From Methanocella paludicola SANAE (GTDB taxonomy: Archaea > Halobacteriota > Methanocellia > Methanocellales > Methanocellaceae): 64,000 nucleotides of DNA. How positions within the stretch are numbered: position 1 is the stretch's first letter; the number at the start of each line of letters is the position of its first letter. The stretch is from assembly GCF_000011005.1 (NCBI RefSeq), contig NC_013665.1, forward strand, positions 2,023,501-2,087,500, given 5' to 3'. Shown in pieces: positions 54,341 to 62,300 of the stretch. The notes under the pieces were generated by a model that ran no database searches, had not been told where the DNA came from, and saw only the letters and a list, made by a program, of their open reading frames with translations. The position numbers were made by a program, and so were the translations under genes.

Positions 54341-55252
54341 TTATACTTTTGACTTTAATTCTTCATCCAGCGAGTCGGCGTTCTTCGCCTTCGCTTCCTT
54401 TGCGACGGAGAGCATCTCGGCCTCCGCCTTAGAGAGTATCATGTCTATGACGTCCTTCTCGAAGATGGGCGCATTGACGGCGAGCGCCTTGGATTCCCGG
54501 ACCGACTTCTGTATGAGCGGTACGATGGTATCCTTGTTGGCGATGCCGGCCTCTAAGCTCAGGCTCATGGCCTGGCCATAGGCCTTTGCGAACATGTTCC
54601 TCAGCTCGGTCTCGTCCATCGAGAGGTCCGACGGCATGTAGAGGGTGTGGCCCTCGATGACTGCCTTCAGGTTAAGACCGATCTCCATGGGGAAAATCTC
54701 GAGCCTGCCGAGGATCTCCGCCTGCTTGGCGGTGAACTTGTCGCCCTTCTTCACGACGACCTTATCGCTCTTGATGACGACCTTGCCGCCCTCGATGCCC
54801 GCCGGGATGCCGGCCTGCTGCATTTCGCCCACGATGGGGCCGGGCTTGAAAGAGGTCGGGCCCTTGCTGACCGCGACGTCGGCGGGTGCCGTGTCGCCGG
54901 ACTTAGCCGGTGCCTTAGTCTTCGTGCCCTCGAGCAGCTTGTAGAGCTTGAAGGGGTTAGAGTTCGTGTAGACGAGCACGATCTGGCCGTCGACGTATTT
55001 CGCCAGTTCCCGGGCCTTGTCGTCCTCGGGCAGCGAATCGAACGCGATGGTGGTCAGCGTGTTCCGGATCATCTTCATCGCCACGGTGCCCCTGAGCTTC
55101 TGCCTCATCTGCTGTAAGGCGTCGGCGGGGACTCCCCTGACGTCGACGATGCCGGTGACCTTGTGCGAGTGGACGTTATCGACGATCTCCTTGATCTCGT
55201 CCTTCTTCCACTGGGGAATGTGGACGCTGTGGTGAATCTCGGTAGCTTCCAT
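54341..55252 (-). CDS. rplP0: Ribosomal protein P0 (L10), unusually short C-terminus
   Basis: Stalk base protein that binds 23S rRNA and the P1 dimers. N-terminal rRNA-binding domain and the insertion domain ([22 protein letters not shown]) are normal, followed by the long P1-binding helix ([18 protein letters not shown]). It ends at [14 protein letters not shown], 303 residues, without the acidic tail and GLGxLFG end that most archaeal P0 proteins share with P1. The stop is clean and followed by the rpl12 ribosome binding site, so this looks natural rather than broken. It follows rpl1 by 2 bases. Confidence 0.95.
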   Translation of the reverse strand: MEATEIHHSVHIPQWKKDEIKEIVDNVHSHKVTGIVDVRGVPADALQQMRQKLRGTVAMKMIRNTLTTIAFDSLPEDDKARELAKYVDGQIVLVYTNSNPFKLYKLLEGTKTKAPAKSGDTAPADVAVSKGPTSFKPGPIVGEMQQAGIPAGIEGGKVVIKSDKVVVKKGDKFTAKQAEILGRLEIFPMEIGLNLKAVIEGHTLYMPSDLSMDETELRNMFAKAYGQAMSLSLEAGIANKDTIVPLIQKSVRESKALAVNAPIFEKDVIDMILSKAEAEMLSVAKEAKAKNADSLDEELKSKV

Positions 55253-55254
55253 CC

Positions 55255-55896
55255 TTACATCACCTTCACGGCGGGCCCCATCGTGGTCTTCACGTAGACG
55301 GAGCCGATGTTCATCTTGCCCTTTTCGAGCTTGCCCTCGATACGGTTCAAGATGGCGTCGATGTTGTCGGCGATCTGCTCCGGCTGCATCGTCTCGTTGC
55401 CGATGATCGTGTGGAACGTCATCCTGTCTTTCGAGCGTATCTTTATAGCCTTCTTGAGCCTGGTCACCATGACGGTGACGTCCGCCTGGGGCGGTAACGG
55501 CGTCGGCATCTTGCCGCGCGGGCCCAGCACCTGGCCGAGCCTCTTACCGATCGCAGGCATGTAGGCGGTCTCGGCTATAAAGAAGTTGACCTCTTTCGCG
55601 AGCTTCTTGGCCCGAACCTTGTCTCCACCGAGCTTATCGATCTCCTCGGGGGGGAAGACATAATCTGCGCCTGCCTTTTCGGCATTGATGGCCACGTCGC
55701 CCTTTGCGAAGACGCAAACTTTGACGGGCCTGCCCCGGCCTGCCGGGAGGATGATCTCCTCGTCGACACGGTTCTTGGGCTGGCTCAGGTCTATGTTCTT
55801 CAGGTTTATGGCAAGGTCAACACTTTCAGTGAAATTCCGCTTCGGCTTGTCGGCCAAGGCCTTCTTGACCGCTTCTACCGTTTCTTTTCTTGCCAT
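55255..55896 (-). CDS. rpl1: Ribosomal protein L1
   Basis: A 213-residue L1 protein of the large-subunit L1 stalk. Typical motifs are LAINLKNIDLSQPKNRVDEEI, GKRLGQVLGPRGKMPTPLP, and a C-terminal NIGSVYVKTTMGPAVKV. In archaea L1 also represses its own operon by binding mRNA. A hairpin directly before its ribosome binding site (55910-55939) may be such a site. Confidence 0.97.
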   Translation of the reverse strand: MARKETVEAVKKALADKPKRNFTESVDLAINLKNIDLSQPKNRVDEEIILPAGRGRPVKVCVFAKGDVAINAEKAGADYVFPPEEIDKLGGDKVRAKKLAKEVNFFIAETAYMPAIGKRLGQVLGPRGKMPTPLPPQADVTVMVTRLKKAIKIRSKDRMTFHTIIGNETMQPEQIADNIDAILNRIEGKLEKGKMNIGSVYVKTTMGPAVKVM

Positions 55897-55909
55897 TAAT
55901 TTATTCCTC

Positions 55910-55939
55910 CGTAGTCTCCGACCAAAACGGTCTACTACG
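55910..55939 (-). promoter_or_regulatory. Candidate L1 autoregulatory hairpin in front of rpl1
   Basis: On the minus strand a hairpin has an outer stem CGTAGT/ACTACG (6 bp), an asymmetric internal loop (A opposite GGAG), an inner stem GACC/GGTC and a GTTTT tip. The outer strand ends at the first base of the rpl1 ribosome binding site (GGAGG). Two stems with an asymmetric purine-rich loop recall L1 binding sites, so L1 may block its own translation here. Confidence 0.45.
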
Positions 55940-55958
55940 ACAGAATAACAAAATCAGA

Positions 55959-56441
55959 TTATAGTGATCCTGCTAATTTGTCGTCGTACTGTCCCGCATT
56001 GATGTCTGCGTATATGTCCTTGGCCTTCTTGCCTTCGATGGTAATGCCCAGCGACACGCAGGTACCGATGACTTCCTTCGCCGCGTTCTTCTTCGTGTAA
56101 GAAAGGAATGCGCCCTTCTTCTTCGCGACGACGGCCAGTACCTGGTCCATGGTGATGTTACCCACCTGGACGGTGTTGGGTGTACCAGAGCCCTTCTCGA
56201 CTCCGGCCTCGGCAAGAAGTAACGCAGATGTCGGTGGTGTGCCAACTTCAACTGTAAAGTTCTTGCTGGCGTCGACGCTGATCTTGACCGGGACGGTCAT
56301 GCCGTTGTAATCCGCGGTCTTTTTGTTGATCTCGTCGACCACTTTCTTTATGTTGATGCCCAGCGGCCCCAGCGAAGGTCCTAACGGGGGACCCGGGTTC
56401 GCTCTGCCTCCCGGCACCAAGACTTCTACTACATCTGCCAT
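55959..56441 (-). CDS. rpl11: Ribosomal protein L11
   Basis: A 160-residue L11 from the ATG at 56441 (MADVVEVLVPGGRANPGPPLGPSLG is diagnostic in parts). It binds the GTPase-associated region of 23S rRNA. First gene of the rpl11-rpl1-rplP0-rpl12 operon; the upstream ATG-like extension is not needed. A TATA-like region lies in the AT-rich spacer before it. Confidence 0.97.
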   Translation of the reverse strand: MADVVEVLVPGGRANPGPPLGPSLGPLGINIKKVVDEINKKTADYNGMTVPVKISVDASKNFTVEVGTPPTSALLLAEAGVEKGSGTPNTVQVGNITMDQVLAVVAKKKGAFLSYTKKNAAKEVIGTCVSLGITIEGKKAKDIYADINAGQYDDKLAGSL

Positions 56442-56553
56442 TTCAGTTTCTCCTCTATTTTGTAGAGAATGTTGGTTCAATAGGGTGTTTGGGGTATATA
56501 AATGTTACATATGGGAAGTCTGCCCGGATTATGGTCATGAAGCCATTTTAATA

Positions 56554-56877
56554 TTATCGGCTAAGCCTGTAAGGGCTTATAAAATCATATCCCGACTTTC
56601 CCGAATAATAATAAAGCATGTCCTCTATGAACTTTATGTTCTGTTTTAATATGCAGATATCGTCTCTGCCCTGCTTTTTAACCTGCCATATGATCTGGCG
56701 TTTAATCAAAGATTCGATAGCCTCTTTTGCCAGGTCCTTTCTTTTACCGGGCGCTCCTGTGGCGGCATCGTCTTTGCTTATGTGCTTCGAGCTTGCGCTG
56801 CACCATCGGCCATGAACGTATAACTTGTATATGATGAATATCTCATACATGCTATAGCTTTTAAAGTCATTATCCAT
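56554..56877 (-). CDS. Hypothetical protein, possible winged helix
   Basis: A 107-residue protein, MDNDFKSYSMYEIFIIYKLYVHG, then a charged region and AKEAIESLIKRQIIWQVKKQGRDDICIL, a helix-turn plus wing-like pattern. Codon use is more AT-rich than in the ribosomal genes. It is divergent from the winged-helix gene at 56987 and shares an AT-rich promoter region with it. No family is recognised. Confidence 0.6.
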   Translation of the reverse strand: MDNDFKSYSMYEIFIIYKLYVHGRWCSASSKHISKDDAATGAPGKRKDLAKEAIESLIKRQIIWQVKKQGRDDICILKQNIKFIEDMLYYYSGKSGYDFISPYRLSR

Positions 56878-56986
56878 TTAGTAATAAATATGTAATTACT
56901 TATTTAAACTTATTTTGTGTAAAAATATTTATACATATTGAATATACATTTATACATCGTATTGGCGGTTTGTCGAGGACCGGGTT

Positions 56987-57517
56987 ATGTCATTAAGCGA
57001 TTTTCTAGGAGATACATCACAGATCAAGATCATTGATTTCTTTTTGGGCGACGCTGGTAACTCTTACAATATTTCAGAATTAAGCGAAATGACAGGTCTT
57101 ACCAGGATGACTCTGTCTAAATTTATCCCGGAGCTGGTCCAGAGCAGGATACTTGAAGTGGATCAGTCTGCCGGGAACGTGAAGACGTATAGGTTAGCTA
57201 AGAATAGGCTCGTCGAGTTGATAGTGGCATCTGCTTGTGCCTATAGCTCGATACAGGGGTCGGACCCGCTTGATAAGGAAGAGTCGATCGGTAATATCAG
57301 GAAAGGTCTGGGGTTGTCTGGCGTAGTATCGGAGCGCATAACCGAGCCGAGGATCGAGTCAGCTAGTGAGAGCCCGTGCAGTGAAGGAGCATGGTCTTTC
57401 CCATCTGAAGGAATTGTAATTTTGACTAAAGAATCTGCCAAAAAGCTTCGGGATGAACTTGATGATAAGATCCGGAAGTATGAGAACCTGCATGGAGAGA
57501 TCCTGATTAACGAATAA
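56987..57517 (+). CDS. Winged-helix regulator, paralog A
   Basis: A 176-residue protein. N-terminal winged helix: MSLSDFLGDTSQIKIIDFF, ISELSEMTGLTRMTLSKFIP, VKTYRLAKNRLVELI. The C-terminus ends in a conserved ILTKESAKKLRDELDDKIRKY. It is clearly paralogous to the protein at 59358 over its full length. Such short MarR-like DNA-binding proteins occur in many methanogens, often near mobile DNA. Targets unknown. The AT-rich upstream region has repeated ATACAT words that may be operators. Confidence 0.75.
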   Translation: MSLSDFLGDTSQIKIIDFFLGDAGNSYNISELSEMTGLTRMTLSKFIPELVQSRILEVDQSAGNVKTYRLAKNRLVELIVASACAYSSIQGSDPLDKEESIGNIRKGLGLSGVVSERITEPRIESASESPCSEGAWSFPSEGIVILTKESAKKLRDELDDKIRKYENLHGEILINE

Positions 57518-57532
57518 GCCATCCTTAGACGT

Positions 57533-57875
57533 TTATTTTATAAATTCTTCTACGATTTGCCTTTCTTCCACTGTTAACAAATATAGATCATAAACAAGCT
57601 CATCTATTCTTTTATCTGTCTGTAAAATCTCTTTTTCAATACGAATTTTTTCATCCGTCTGCTTTCCTTTAAGATTTATTAGACTCCTATTTATTTGTAA
57701 CATTTTCTCCGATAACTGTGTAAGTTCGGGGGATTTTTCCGTAAGTATAGGTATTTTTCCAGGATATTTCCAATCGAATATAAAGCCTCCTCTGACTCGA
57801 TTATTTACGATAGTTTTTGATGAGGTACCAGGCCATTTTTGAGTTTAGTATCGCTAATAGTTGCTCACCTTGGGT
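57533..57875 (-). pseudogene. Remnant of a type IIG/Eco57I-type restriction-modification enzyme (C-terminus)
   Basis: Translated on the minus strand, 57864-57810 gives LLAILNSKMAWYLIKNY, typical of the TaqI-like specificity domain. After a frameshift near 57812, another frame gives VRGGFIFDWKYPG and ends in KRIDELVYDLYLLTVEERQIVE, the usual tail of type IIG enzymes. There is no upstream catalytic part. It is a frameshifted, truncated relic that would be missed by ORF calling. Confidence 0.7.
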
Positions 57876-57975
57876 TTATCGTTACATATTTGGAAAATAT
57901 TTTGAAATGAGAAGTATATTTTTAAGGTATAAGCGATTGATATAGATGCAATTAAAAGTTTTACCTGGTATAAAA

Positions 57976-58593
57976 ATGGCCGAATTTCTTACTACAACTG
58001 GTACTTCACATGCGCTTGAGCAAGTCATAAAAAATTCTAAAGAAAAATTATTTCTCATAAGCCCTTACGTCCAATTAAGCCCCTTATTAAAAGGAATGCT
58101 CAACCAGATTGATACAAAATCGGTTGACCTGCGGCTTGTCTATCGTGATGAAATAAAAGACGAGGATATGGTTTTTCTAAAAGGCATAAGAGGTATCAAG
58201 CTCTATTCACTGGAAAATTTACATGCAAAGTGCTACATGAACCATGATACGGCCATCATCACATCTATGAACTTGTTCAGGTACTCCCAGCAAAATAACC
58301 ATGAGATGGGCATAAAGATAAGCAAAGCGACTGATGCAGAACTTTATAATGAGCTGGCGAAAGAAGTCGACTTTCTTATCGGGCAAAGCAAACCATATAA
58401 TAAATTTGCTGATTCGGTATCTACAGTAATAGGCTTTACGAAAAAGACAATAACGGCAATACAGGATGCAATGGCACCTGGTTATTGTATAAGATGCGGT
58501 GTCGAAATCGAAAATAATCCTGATAAGCCTTTATGCGATAAGTGCTACAAGTCATGGGCTAAATACCAGGATCCCAAATATGCCCAAATATGA
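57976..58593 (+). CDS. PLD-like protein with zinc ribbon, frameshifted at the 3' end
   Basis: A 205-residue protein from the ATG at 57976 (MAEFLTTTGTSHALEQVI). It has the phospholipase D nuclease-like fold with one HxK motif (LHAKCYMNHD) and a LFLISPYVQLSPLL strand. At the C-terminus is a zinc ribbon CIRCGVEIENNPDKPLCDKC. The frame stops at 58593 because a 10-base unit, CCCAAATATG, is present twice in tandem (58573-58592). Deleting one copy rejoins the frame with a second zinc ribbon. Confidence 0.75.
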   Translation: MAEFLTTTGTSHALEQVIKNSKEKLFLISPYVQLSPLLKGMLNQIDTKSVDLRLVYRDEIKDEDMVFLKGIRGIKLYSLENLHAKCYMNHDTAIITSMNLFRYSQQNNHEMGIKISKATDAELYNELAKEVDFLIGQSKPYNKFADSVSTVIGFTKKTITAIQDAMAPGYCIRCGVEIENNPDKPLCDKCYKSWAKYQDPKYAQI

Positions 58594-58684
58594 AGAGAAG
58601 TATTGTCACTTATGCGGGAAGAAAGCAAAGACATCGTTTGGTAAACCAGTCTGCTATGGATGTTATAAAAAGAATTCCAAATAA
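58594..58684 (+). other. Displaced second zinc ribbon of the PLD-like protein
   Basis: In the shifted frame the sequence continues EEKYCHLCGKKAKTS, then FGKPVCYGCYKKNSK and a stop. This is a second CxxC/CxxC ribbon that pairs with the one before it. It is separated from the main frame only by the 10-base tandem duplication. Confidence 0.7.
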
Positions 58685-58687
58685 TTT

Positions 58688-59149
58688 CTAAGCAGTTGTA
58701 ACACTATCTCCAAAAATTTCTTTCAATTTCGATGAAGCCTTAATCTTGCACTCTTCATCATTATATGCATGGCAAGATTTTATTACCCCTAGTATAACGG
58801 CAACATCATCCGTATATCCTAGTCCGGCAATAACATCTGGAAGGACATCAACTGGTAGTATAAAATAGCCTAATGCACCGAAAATAAATAATTTTACTTG
58901 CAATGGCGTAGTGGCTTTTGTTGCAGCGTAATATAGTAATAAAGCCTGATAAACGACTTTAGATCCGGCGATTCTACCGTATTTTCTTATCTTGTTCCAA
59001 AATGATGTTTCGGAATAGTTCTTTTCATAGCCTATTATCTTTCCATTTAAGTTATCGTTAATGTCGTCTACATTATTTGATTTTAATAAATCATCAATGT
59101 TATAATCATATAAATTTACTTTGAGTTGTTTATCACTACAAGCAGCCAT
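58688..59149 (-). CDS. DUF1232 (YkvA-like) membrane-associated protein
   Basis: A 153-residue protein. Residues 80-115 match DUF1232: ALLLYYAATKATTPLQVKLFIFGALGYFILPVDVLPDVI. The N-terminal 60 residues are polar. The family has unknown function. Convergent with the PLD-like gene. Confidence 0.85.
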   Translation of the reverse strand: MAACSDKQLKVNLYDYNIDDLLKSNNVDDINDNLNGKIIGYEKNYSETSFWNKIRKYGRIAGSKVVYQALLLYYAATKATTPLQVKLFIFGALGYFILPVDVLPDVIAGLGYTDDVAVILGVIKSCHAYNDEECKIKASSKLKEIFGDSVTTA

Positions 59150-59357
59150 ATTAATTACAGTAAATCCTATAATTTATTATAATAAATAGCTATTCTTTTC
59201 TTGCTAATAATACGAGACTATCGATTGCCAGATAATACTCTTTAATTAACACTCAAACGATAAAGATTTTATGCAATAATTTGCAATTTAAATGTAAAAT
59301 AAATTGTACTTTATGTCAAATATGTTTAAATAATAAAGATAACAAATACGTTGTCAT

Positions 59358-59837
59358 ATGGCTCTAGAAGACTTCCTGGGCGGCACTTCAGAGGTCAGGA
59401 TCATAGACTTTTTAGCGGACAACATGGATCAGTCATATAATCAGACAGACATTAGTGAAAACACAGGACTATCCAGGACAACGGTCAACCAGAAAATTCC
59501 GGAACTGATTCGAAATAATATTGTGGTAATAGACAGCCAGGTCGGCAAATTCAAAACATTCAAGCTGGCCGATAATGACCTCGTGAAATTGTTAATATCC
59601 GCTTCTCTGGCACATAGCTTCAGCCAGGCCGATAATCCAATGAGCGACGAGCAGCTTTGGGAACAAATAAAAAAACAAATAGGCGAGTCATTTAGAATGG
59701 AAGAACAAATCCGGGAAGCTTCCGATAATGTGATACAGATGCCTATCGATGGCTCGATTATCCTGACTAAAGAGGCGGCGGAAAAGATATCGAAGATCCT
59801 GGATAAGAAGCTAAAAAGAAAGTATTCGCATGGCTGA
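59358..59837 (+). CDS. Winged-helix regulator, paralog B
   Basis: A 159-residue paralog of the protein at 56987: MALEDFLGGTSEVRIIDFL, TDISENTGLSRTTVNQKIPE, KFKTFKLADNDLVKLL and the C-terminal ILTKEAAEKISKILDKKLKRKY. The two differ in the central linker. It lies in an AT-rich spacer with its own promoter region. They flank the decayed type IIG enzyme, the PLD-like protein and DUF1232. Confidence 0.75.
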   Translation: MALEDFLGGTSEVRIIDFLADNMDQSYNQTDISENTGLSRTTVNQKIPELIRNNIVVIDSQVGKFKTFKLADNDLVKLLISASLAHSFSQADNPMSDEQLWEQIKKQIGESFRMEEQIREASDNVIQMPIDGSIILTKEAAEKISKILDKKLKRKYSHG

Positions 59838-59879
59838 CCACCTGTAATCTCAAAATCACTTTACATGGACATGCATTTG

Positions 59880-59962
59880 CTCTGTGCCTCTTTAAACTCT
59901 CTGCCTTTAATCCCCAAATGCCGTCCTCTGTGAGCCTTTGTGCTCTTCGTGCCTCCGTGGTT
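59880..59962. repeat. Partial copy of the CTCTGTG-type intergenic repeat (copy 3)
   Basis: Reads CTCTGTGCCTCTTTAAACTC and later CTCTTCGTGCCTCCGTGGTT, i.e. one arm of the inverted repeats at 10679 and 30971. No left arm is present. Intergenic and non-coding. Confidence 0.65.
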
Positions 59963-60049
59963 CAACCCGCGGGAAACCCGGCATTACCTAAGTCTCCATA
60001 GCTGAATATTCTTAAATAATAGCCCTGTCAAACACTCAAGCGAACGCCT

Positions 60050-60610
60050 ATGAAAACCTTCATCCTCGTCTACCCCTCCTTCGTCCAGTACGAAGTGATC
60101 CTTACCAGCCTCTTCATGAAAACAGCCGGCGACATCGTGACCGTCGGCATAGACGGCAGCGAAGTCACATCCCATGAGGGCTTCATCGTAAACCCCCACA
60201 TGAAGTTAAGCAACATAAACCTCGACGACGTGGACTTATTCGTCATCCCCGGGGGAGAGCACGTAAACATCTACGGCAACCCCATTTTAACCAAAACGCT
60301 CCAGGGTCTCAGCAAGAAGGGCAAAGTCATCGCGGCGATATGCTCCGGGCCCGTGCACCTGGCGAAAGCCGGGCTGCTGGATGGAAAAAGGTACACGTCG
60401 TACAGGATGCCGGAGCGCAAAGACGACTTCAAGCATGCAAAAAGGGTTGAGGATAACATCGTAGTTGACGGCAACATCGTAACGGCAAAGGCCGTAGGAT
60501 ACGTGGATCTAGCGCTCGAGCTGGGCAGGATCTTTAACATATACAGAGATGAGGCAGATTACCTGGAGACCGTGGAAGTCTACAGGAACTTCAAGGACGT
60601 GGGCGACTGA
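60050..60610 (+). CDS. DJ-1/PfpI family protein
   Basis: A 186-residue protein of the DJ-1/PfpI superfamily. The nucleophile cysteine is in the elbow AAICSGPVHLAKAG, and FVIPGGEHVNIYG precedes it. Family members include proteases, glyoxalases and chaperones; this sequence alone does not decide. Cytoplasmic. Confidence 0.9.
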   Translation: MKTFILVYPSFVQYEVILTSLFMKTAGDIVTVGIDGSEVTSHEGFIVNPHMKLSNINLDDVDLFVIPGGEHVNIYGNPILTKTLQGLSKKGKVIAAICSGPVHLAKAGLLDGKRYTSYRMPERKDDFKHAKRVEDNIVVDGNIVTAKAVGYVDLALELGRIFNIYRDEADYLETVEVYRNFKDVGD

Positions 60611-60718
60611 TCATCGTTATTTAAAATTCATTATTTTTCTTTTAAGTTGCAAAAAATTAATTACTAAATAAGTACTTGCATAGTAAGATGATTCTGCAAA
60701 GTATTAATATAAACTTCA

Positions 60719-60735
60719 TATATACAAAGTATATA
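60719..60735 (+). promoter_or_regulatory. Palindromic operator/TATA region of a toxin-antitoxin-like pair
   Basis: TATATAC-AAA-GTATATA, a perfect 7-3-7 inverted repeat, just upstream of the first gene and overlapping a TATA element. An AbrB-type protein encoded downstream is a natural candidate to bind it, giving autoregulation. Confidence 0.5.
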
Positions 60736-60748
60736 CCAGGTGAATAAA

Positions 60749-60994
60749 TTGAGAGATATCCATAGTCTCCCGATCCTATTCACCACGCATGCAGCCATGG
60801 CGTTGCTTGAAAGATTCAAGCTGGACCTGGATGAAGCGAAACATTGCATAAAGACTGCGCGGATCGAGAAGCCGATCGAAAAAGACGGAAGTATCGGTAT
60901 TCTGCAAAGTAGCTCAGGTATCTACAAAATAAGATTCGTATGTACGATAAAAAGGAACACGCCGGTCATTATAACCGCGGAGGAATGCCAATGA
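60749..60994 (+). CDS. Small protein, DUF4258-like toxin candidate
   Basis: A protein of 81 residues (MRDIHSLPILFTTHAAM) from the TTG at 60749, or 84 residues from the GTG at 60740. The pattern THAAMALLERFKLDLDEAKHCI and IYKIRFVCTIKRNTPVIITAEEC resembles DUF4258 proteins, compact RelE-like folds often found as toxins. It overlaps the next gene by 4 bases. An AGGTGAA before the TTG favours that start. Confidence 0.7.
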   Translation: MRDIHSLPILFTTHAAMALLERFKLDLDEAKHCIKTARIEKPIEKDGSIGILQSSSGIYKIRFVCTIKRNTPVIITAEECQ

Positions 60995-61278
60995 CTTTAT
61001 GCCCGATCTGTGATACGCCGATGAAAAAAGAAAAAAGAGAGCTTCGTAAGGGCATATATGCCCTGGTAGAGGTCTGCCCGAAATGCGAGGAAGAATGGGT
61101 CGATGAAAAAGAATACCAGGACCTATATGAGCAAATGTTCACACGGAAGACGTTCAAGATAGGCGGAAGCCTCGCGATACGAATACCTAAAGAGATAGCG
61201 AATATCACAGGCTTAAAAGAAGGTACTGATGTGAAGATCGATGTTAAAGATAAAAAAATAATCATAGAGCCCCTATAG
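60991..61278 (+). CDS. Zinc-ribbon plus AbrB/MazE-like antitoxin candidate
   Basis: A 95-residue protein from the ATG at 60991 (GGAGG upstream). Residues 4-33 are a zinc ribbon CPICDTPMKKEK ... CPKCEEEW of the YgiT type. After EYQDLYEQM come TFKIGGSLAIRIPKEIANITGLKEGTDVKIDV, a SpoVT/AbrB swapped-hairpin DNA-binding domain. The usual YgiT/MqsA antitoxin has an HTH there, so this is a domain swap. Coupled to the DUF4258-like gene by a 4-base overlap. Confidence 0.8.
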   Translation: MTLCPICDTPMKKEKRELRKGIYALVEVCPKCEEEWVDEKEYQDLYEQMFTRKTFKIGGSLAIRIPKEIANITGLKEGTDVKIDVKDKKIIIEPL

Positions 61279-61285
61279 GTGAATT

Positions 61286-61789
61286 CTAAGGACGAAGAGA
61301 TATTGCGATTTTTCTGACGATGAAAAATAATACATGGATGAGGACCGCGACGAGAAATGCCATGATCATGGTCCATTTACCGAAGGTCAAACCGATCAGT
61401 ACCATCACAAAATAGACGGCAATCACCCATACGATGATATAAGCGGCAATCCCGATCGCCAGTATTTCGAATAGGATAATGACCATTTTAACATCTTGAT
61501 CCCCCCAGAGAAAAATCATGATAAGGATGGCGAGGATGATCGCGGCAATTGCGATGACGAAGCTTACGTTCTCGCCGTCTATCATGTACTCGAAGGGCAC
61601 GAGATAAGCATAATGGGTATAGTCAAGTCCAAAGAGATTGAACATGGCTCTTACGATGAGGAACCATTGTGATAGTTCGACGAGAATAATAAATAACACA
61701 AAGGCGATAAGCAGGGTCCAGGAAATGATCCGTTCGTACAATGGTTTTTCATTGATCCACCCATACAATGACTTCCCGTCGTTAACCAT
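61286..61789 (-). CDS. Membrane protein of unknown function
   Basis: A 167-residue protein with about four or five membrane segments (WTLLIAFVLFIILVELSQWFLIV; IAAIILAILIMIFLWG; and others). The N-terminus is polar (MVNDGKSLYGWINEKPL). No family is recognised. It converges on the toxin-antitoxin-like pair. The spacer before it (61790-62032) is AT-rich. Confidence 0.65.
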   Translation of the reverse strand: MVNDGKSLYGWINEKPLYERIISWTLLIAFVLFIILVELSQWFLIVRAMFNLFGLDYTHYAYLVPFEYMIDGENVSFVIAIAAIILAILIMIFLWGDQDVKMVIILFEILAIGIAAYIIVWVIAVYFVMVLIGLTFGKWTMIMAFLVAVLIHVLFFIVRKIAISLRP

Positions 61790-62032
61790 ACGTTTATCGC
61801 CACGGCCGGCAATGCCGGCGCATTTTGTGTATAATAAAATTTGAAAAACAATATACGATTAATCTACCCTTTATAGTCTATAGTGATTATATAAAAATCT
61901 CCCAAGAACTCAGGATATTGACCGCTTCGTGGCCGGGATGAACAGAAACTATAGATTTATCTATCAATTTAGTAAATATTTAATGAGCTACATGCTTTAA
62001 GGGAGCTCTGACCGTGGAGTGCTTCGGGAACT

Positions 62033-62293
62033 TCAAGGACGCGGGCGATTAGATGCGGATCTTTTCCATATTTTCATCAGTGTATTAAGAAAGACATGAG
62101 CCGCTAATAAAATTATGAAAGGAATCCAGAGGATTTCGTGCAGCCTGAACGACATGGCCTTACCCAATAAACCCAGCGTTAGCGAGTCCACCGTGCTCGA
62201 ATTCGTGATGCCGAAACCGGTCAGCAAATAGAATAAGGTGACCGCGAGGAGAGTCCATGCGATTATCCTTTTTATTAAAAGTATATTCATCAA
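62033..62293 (-). CDS. Small heme-binding-type membrane subunit (YedZ/DUF4405-like)
   Basis: An 86-residue protein with three membrane segments. Histidines in RLHEILWIPF and LLAAHVFLN are spaced like heme ligands of small cytochrome b-type subunits. It follows the molybdopterin oxidoreductase by 7 bases and probably passes electrons to it. It is shorter than bacterial YedZ/MsrQ. Confidence 0.6.
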   Translation of the reverse strand: MMNILLIKRIIAWTLLAVTLFYLLTGFGITNSSTVDSLTLGLLGKAMSFRLHEILWIPFIILLAAHVFLNTLMKIWKRSASNRPRP

Positions 62294-62300
62294 GACACCC

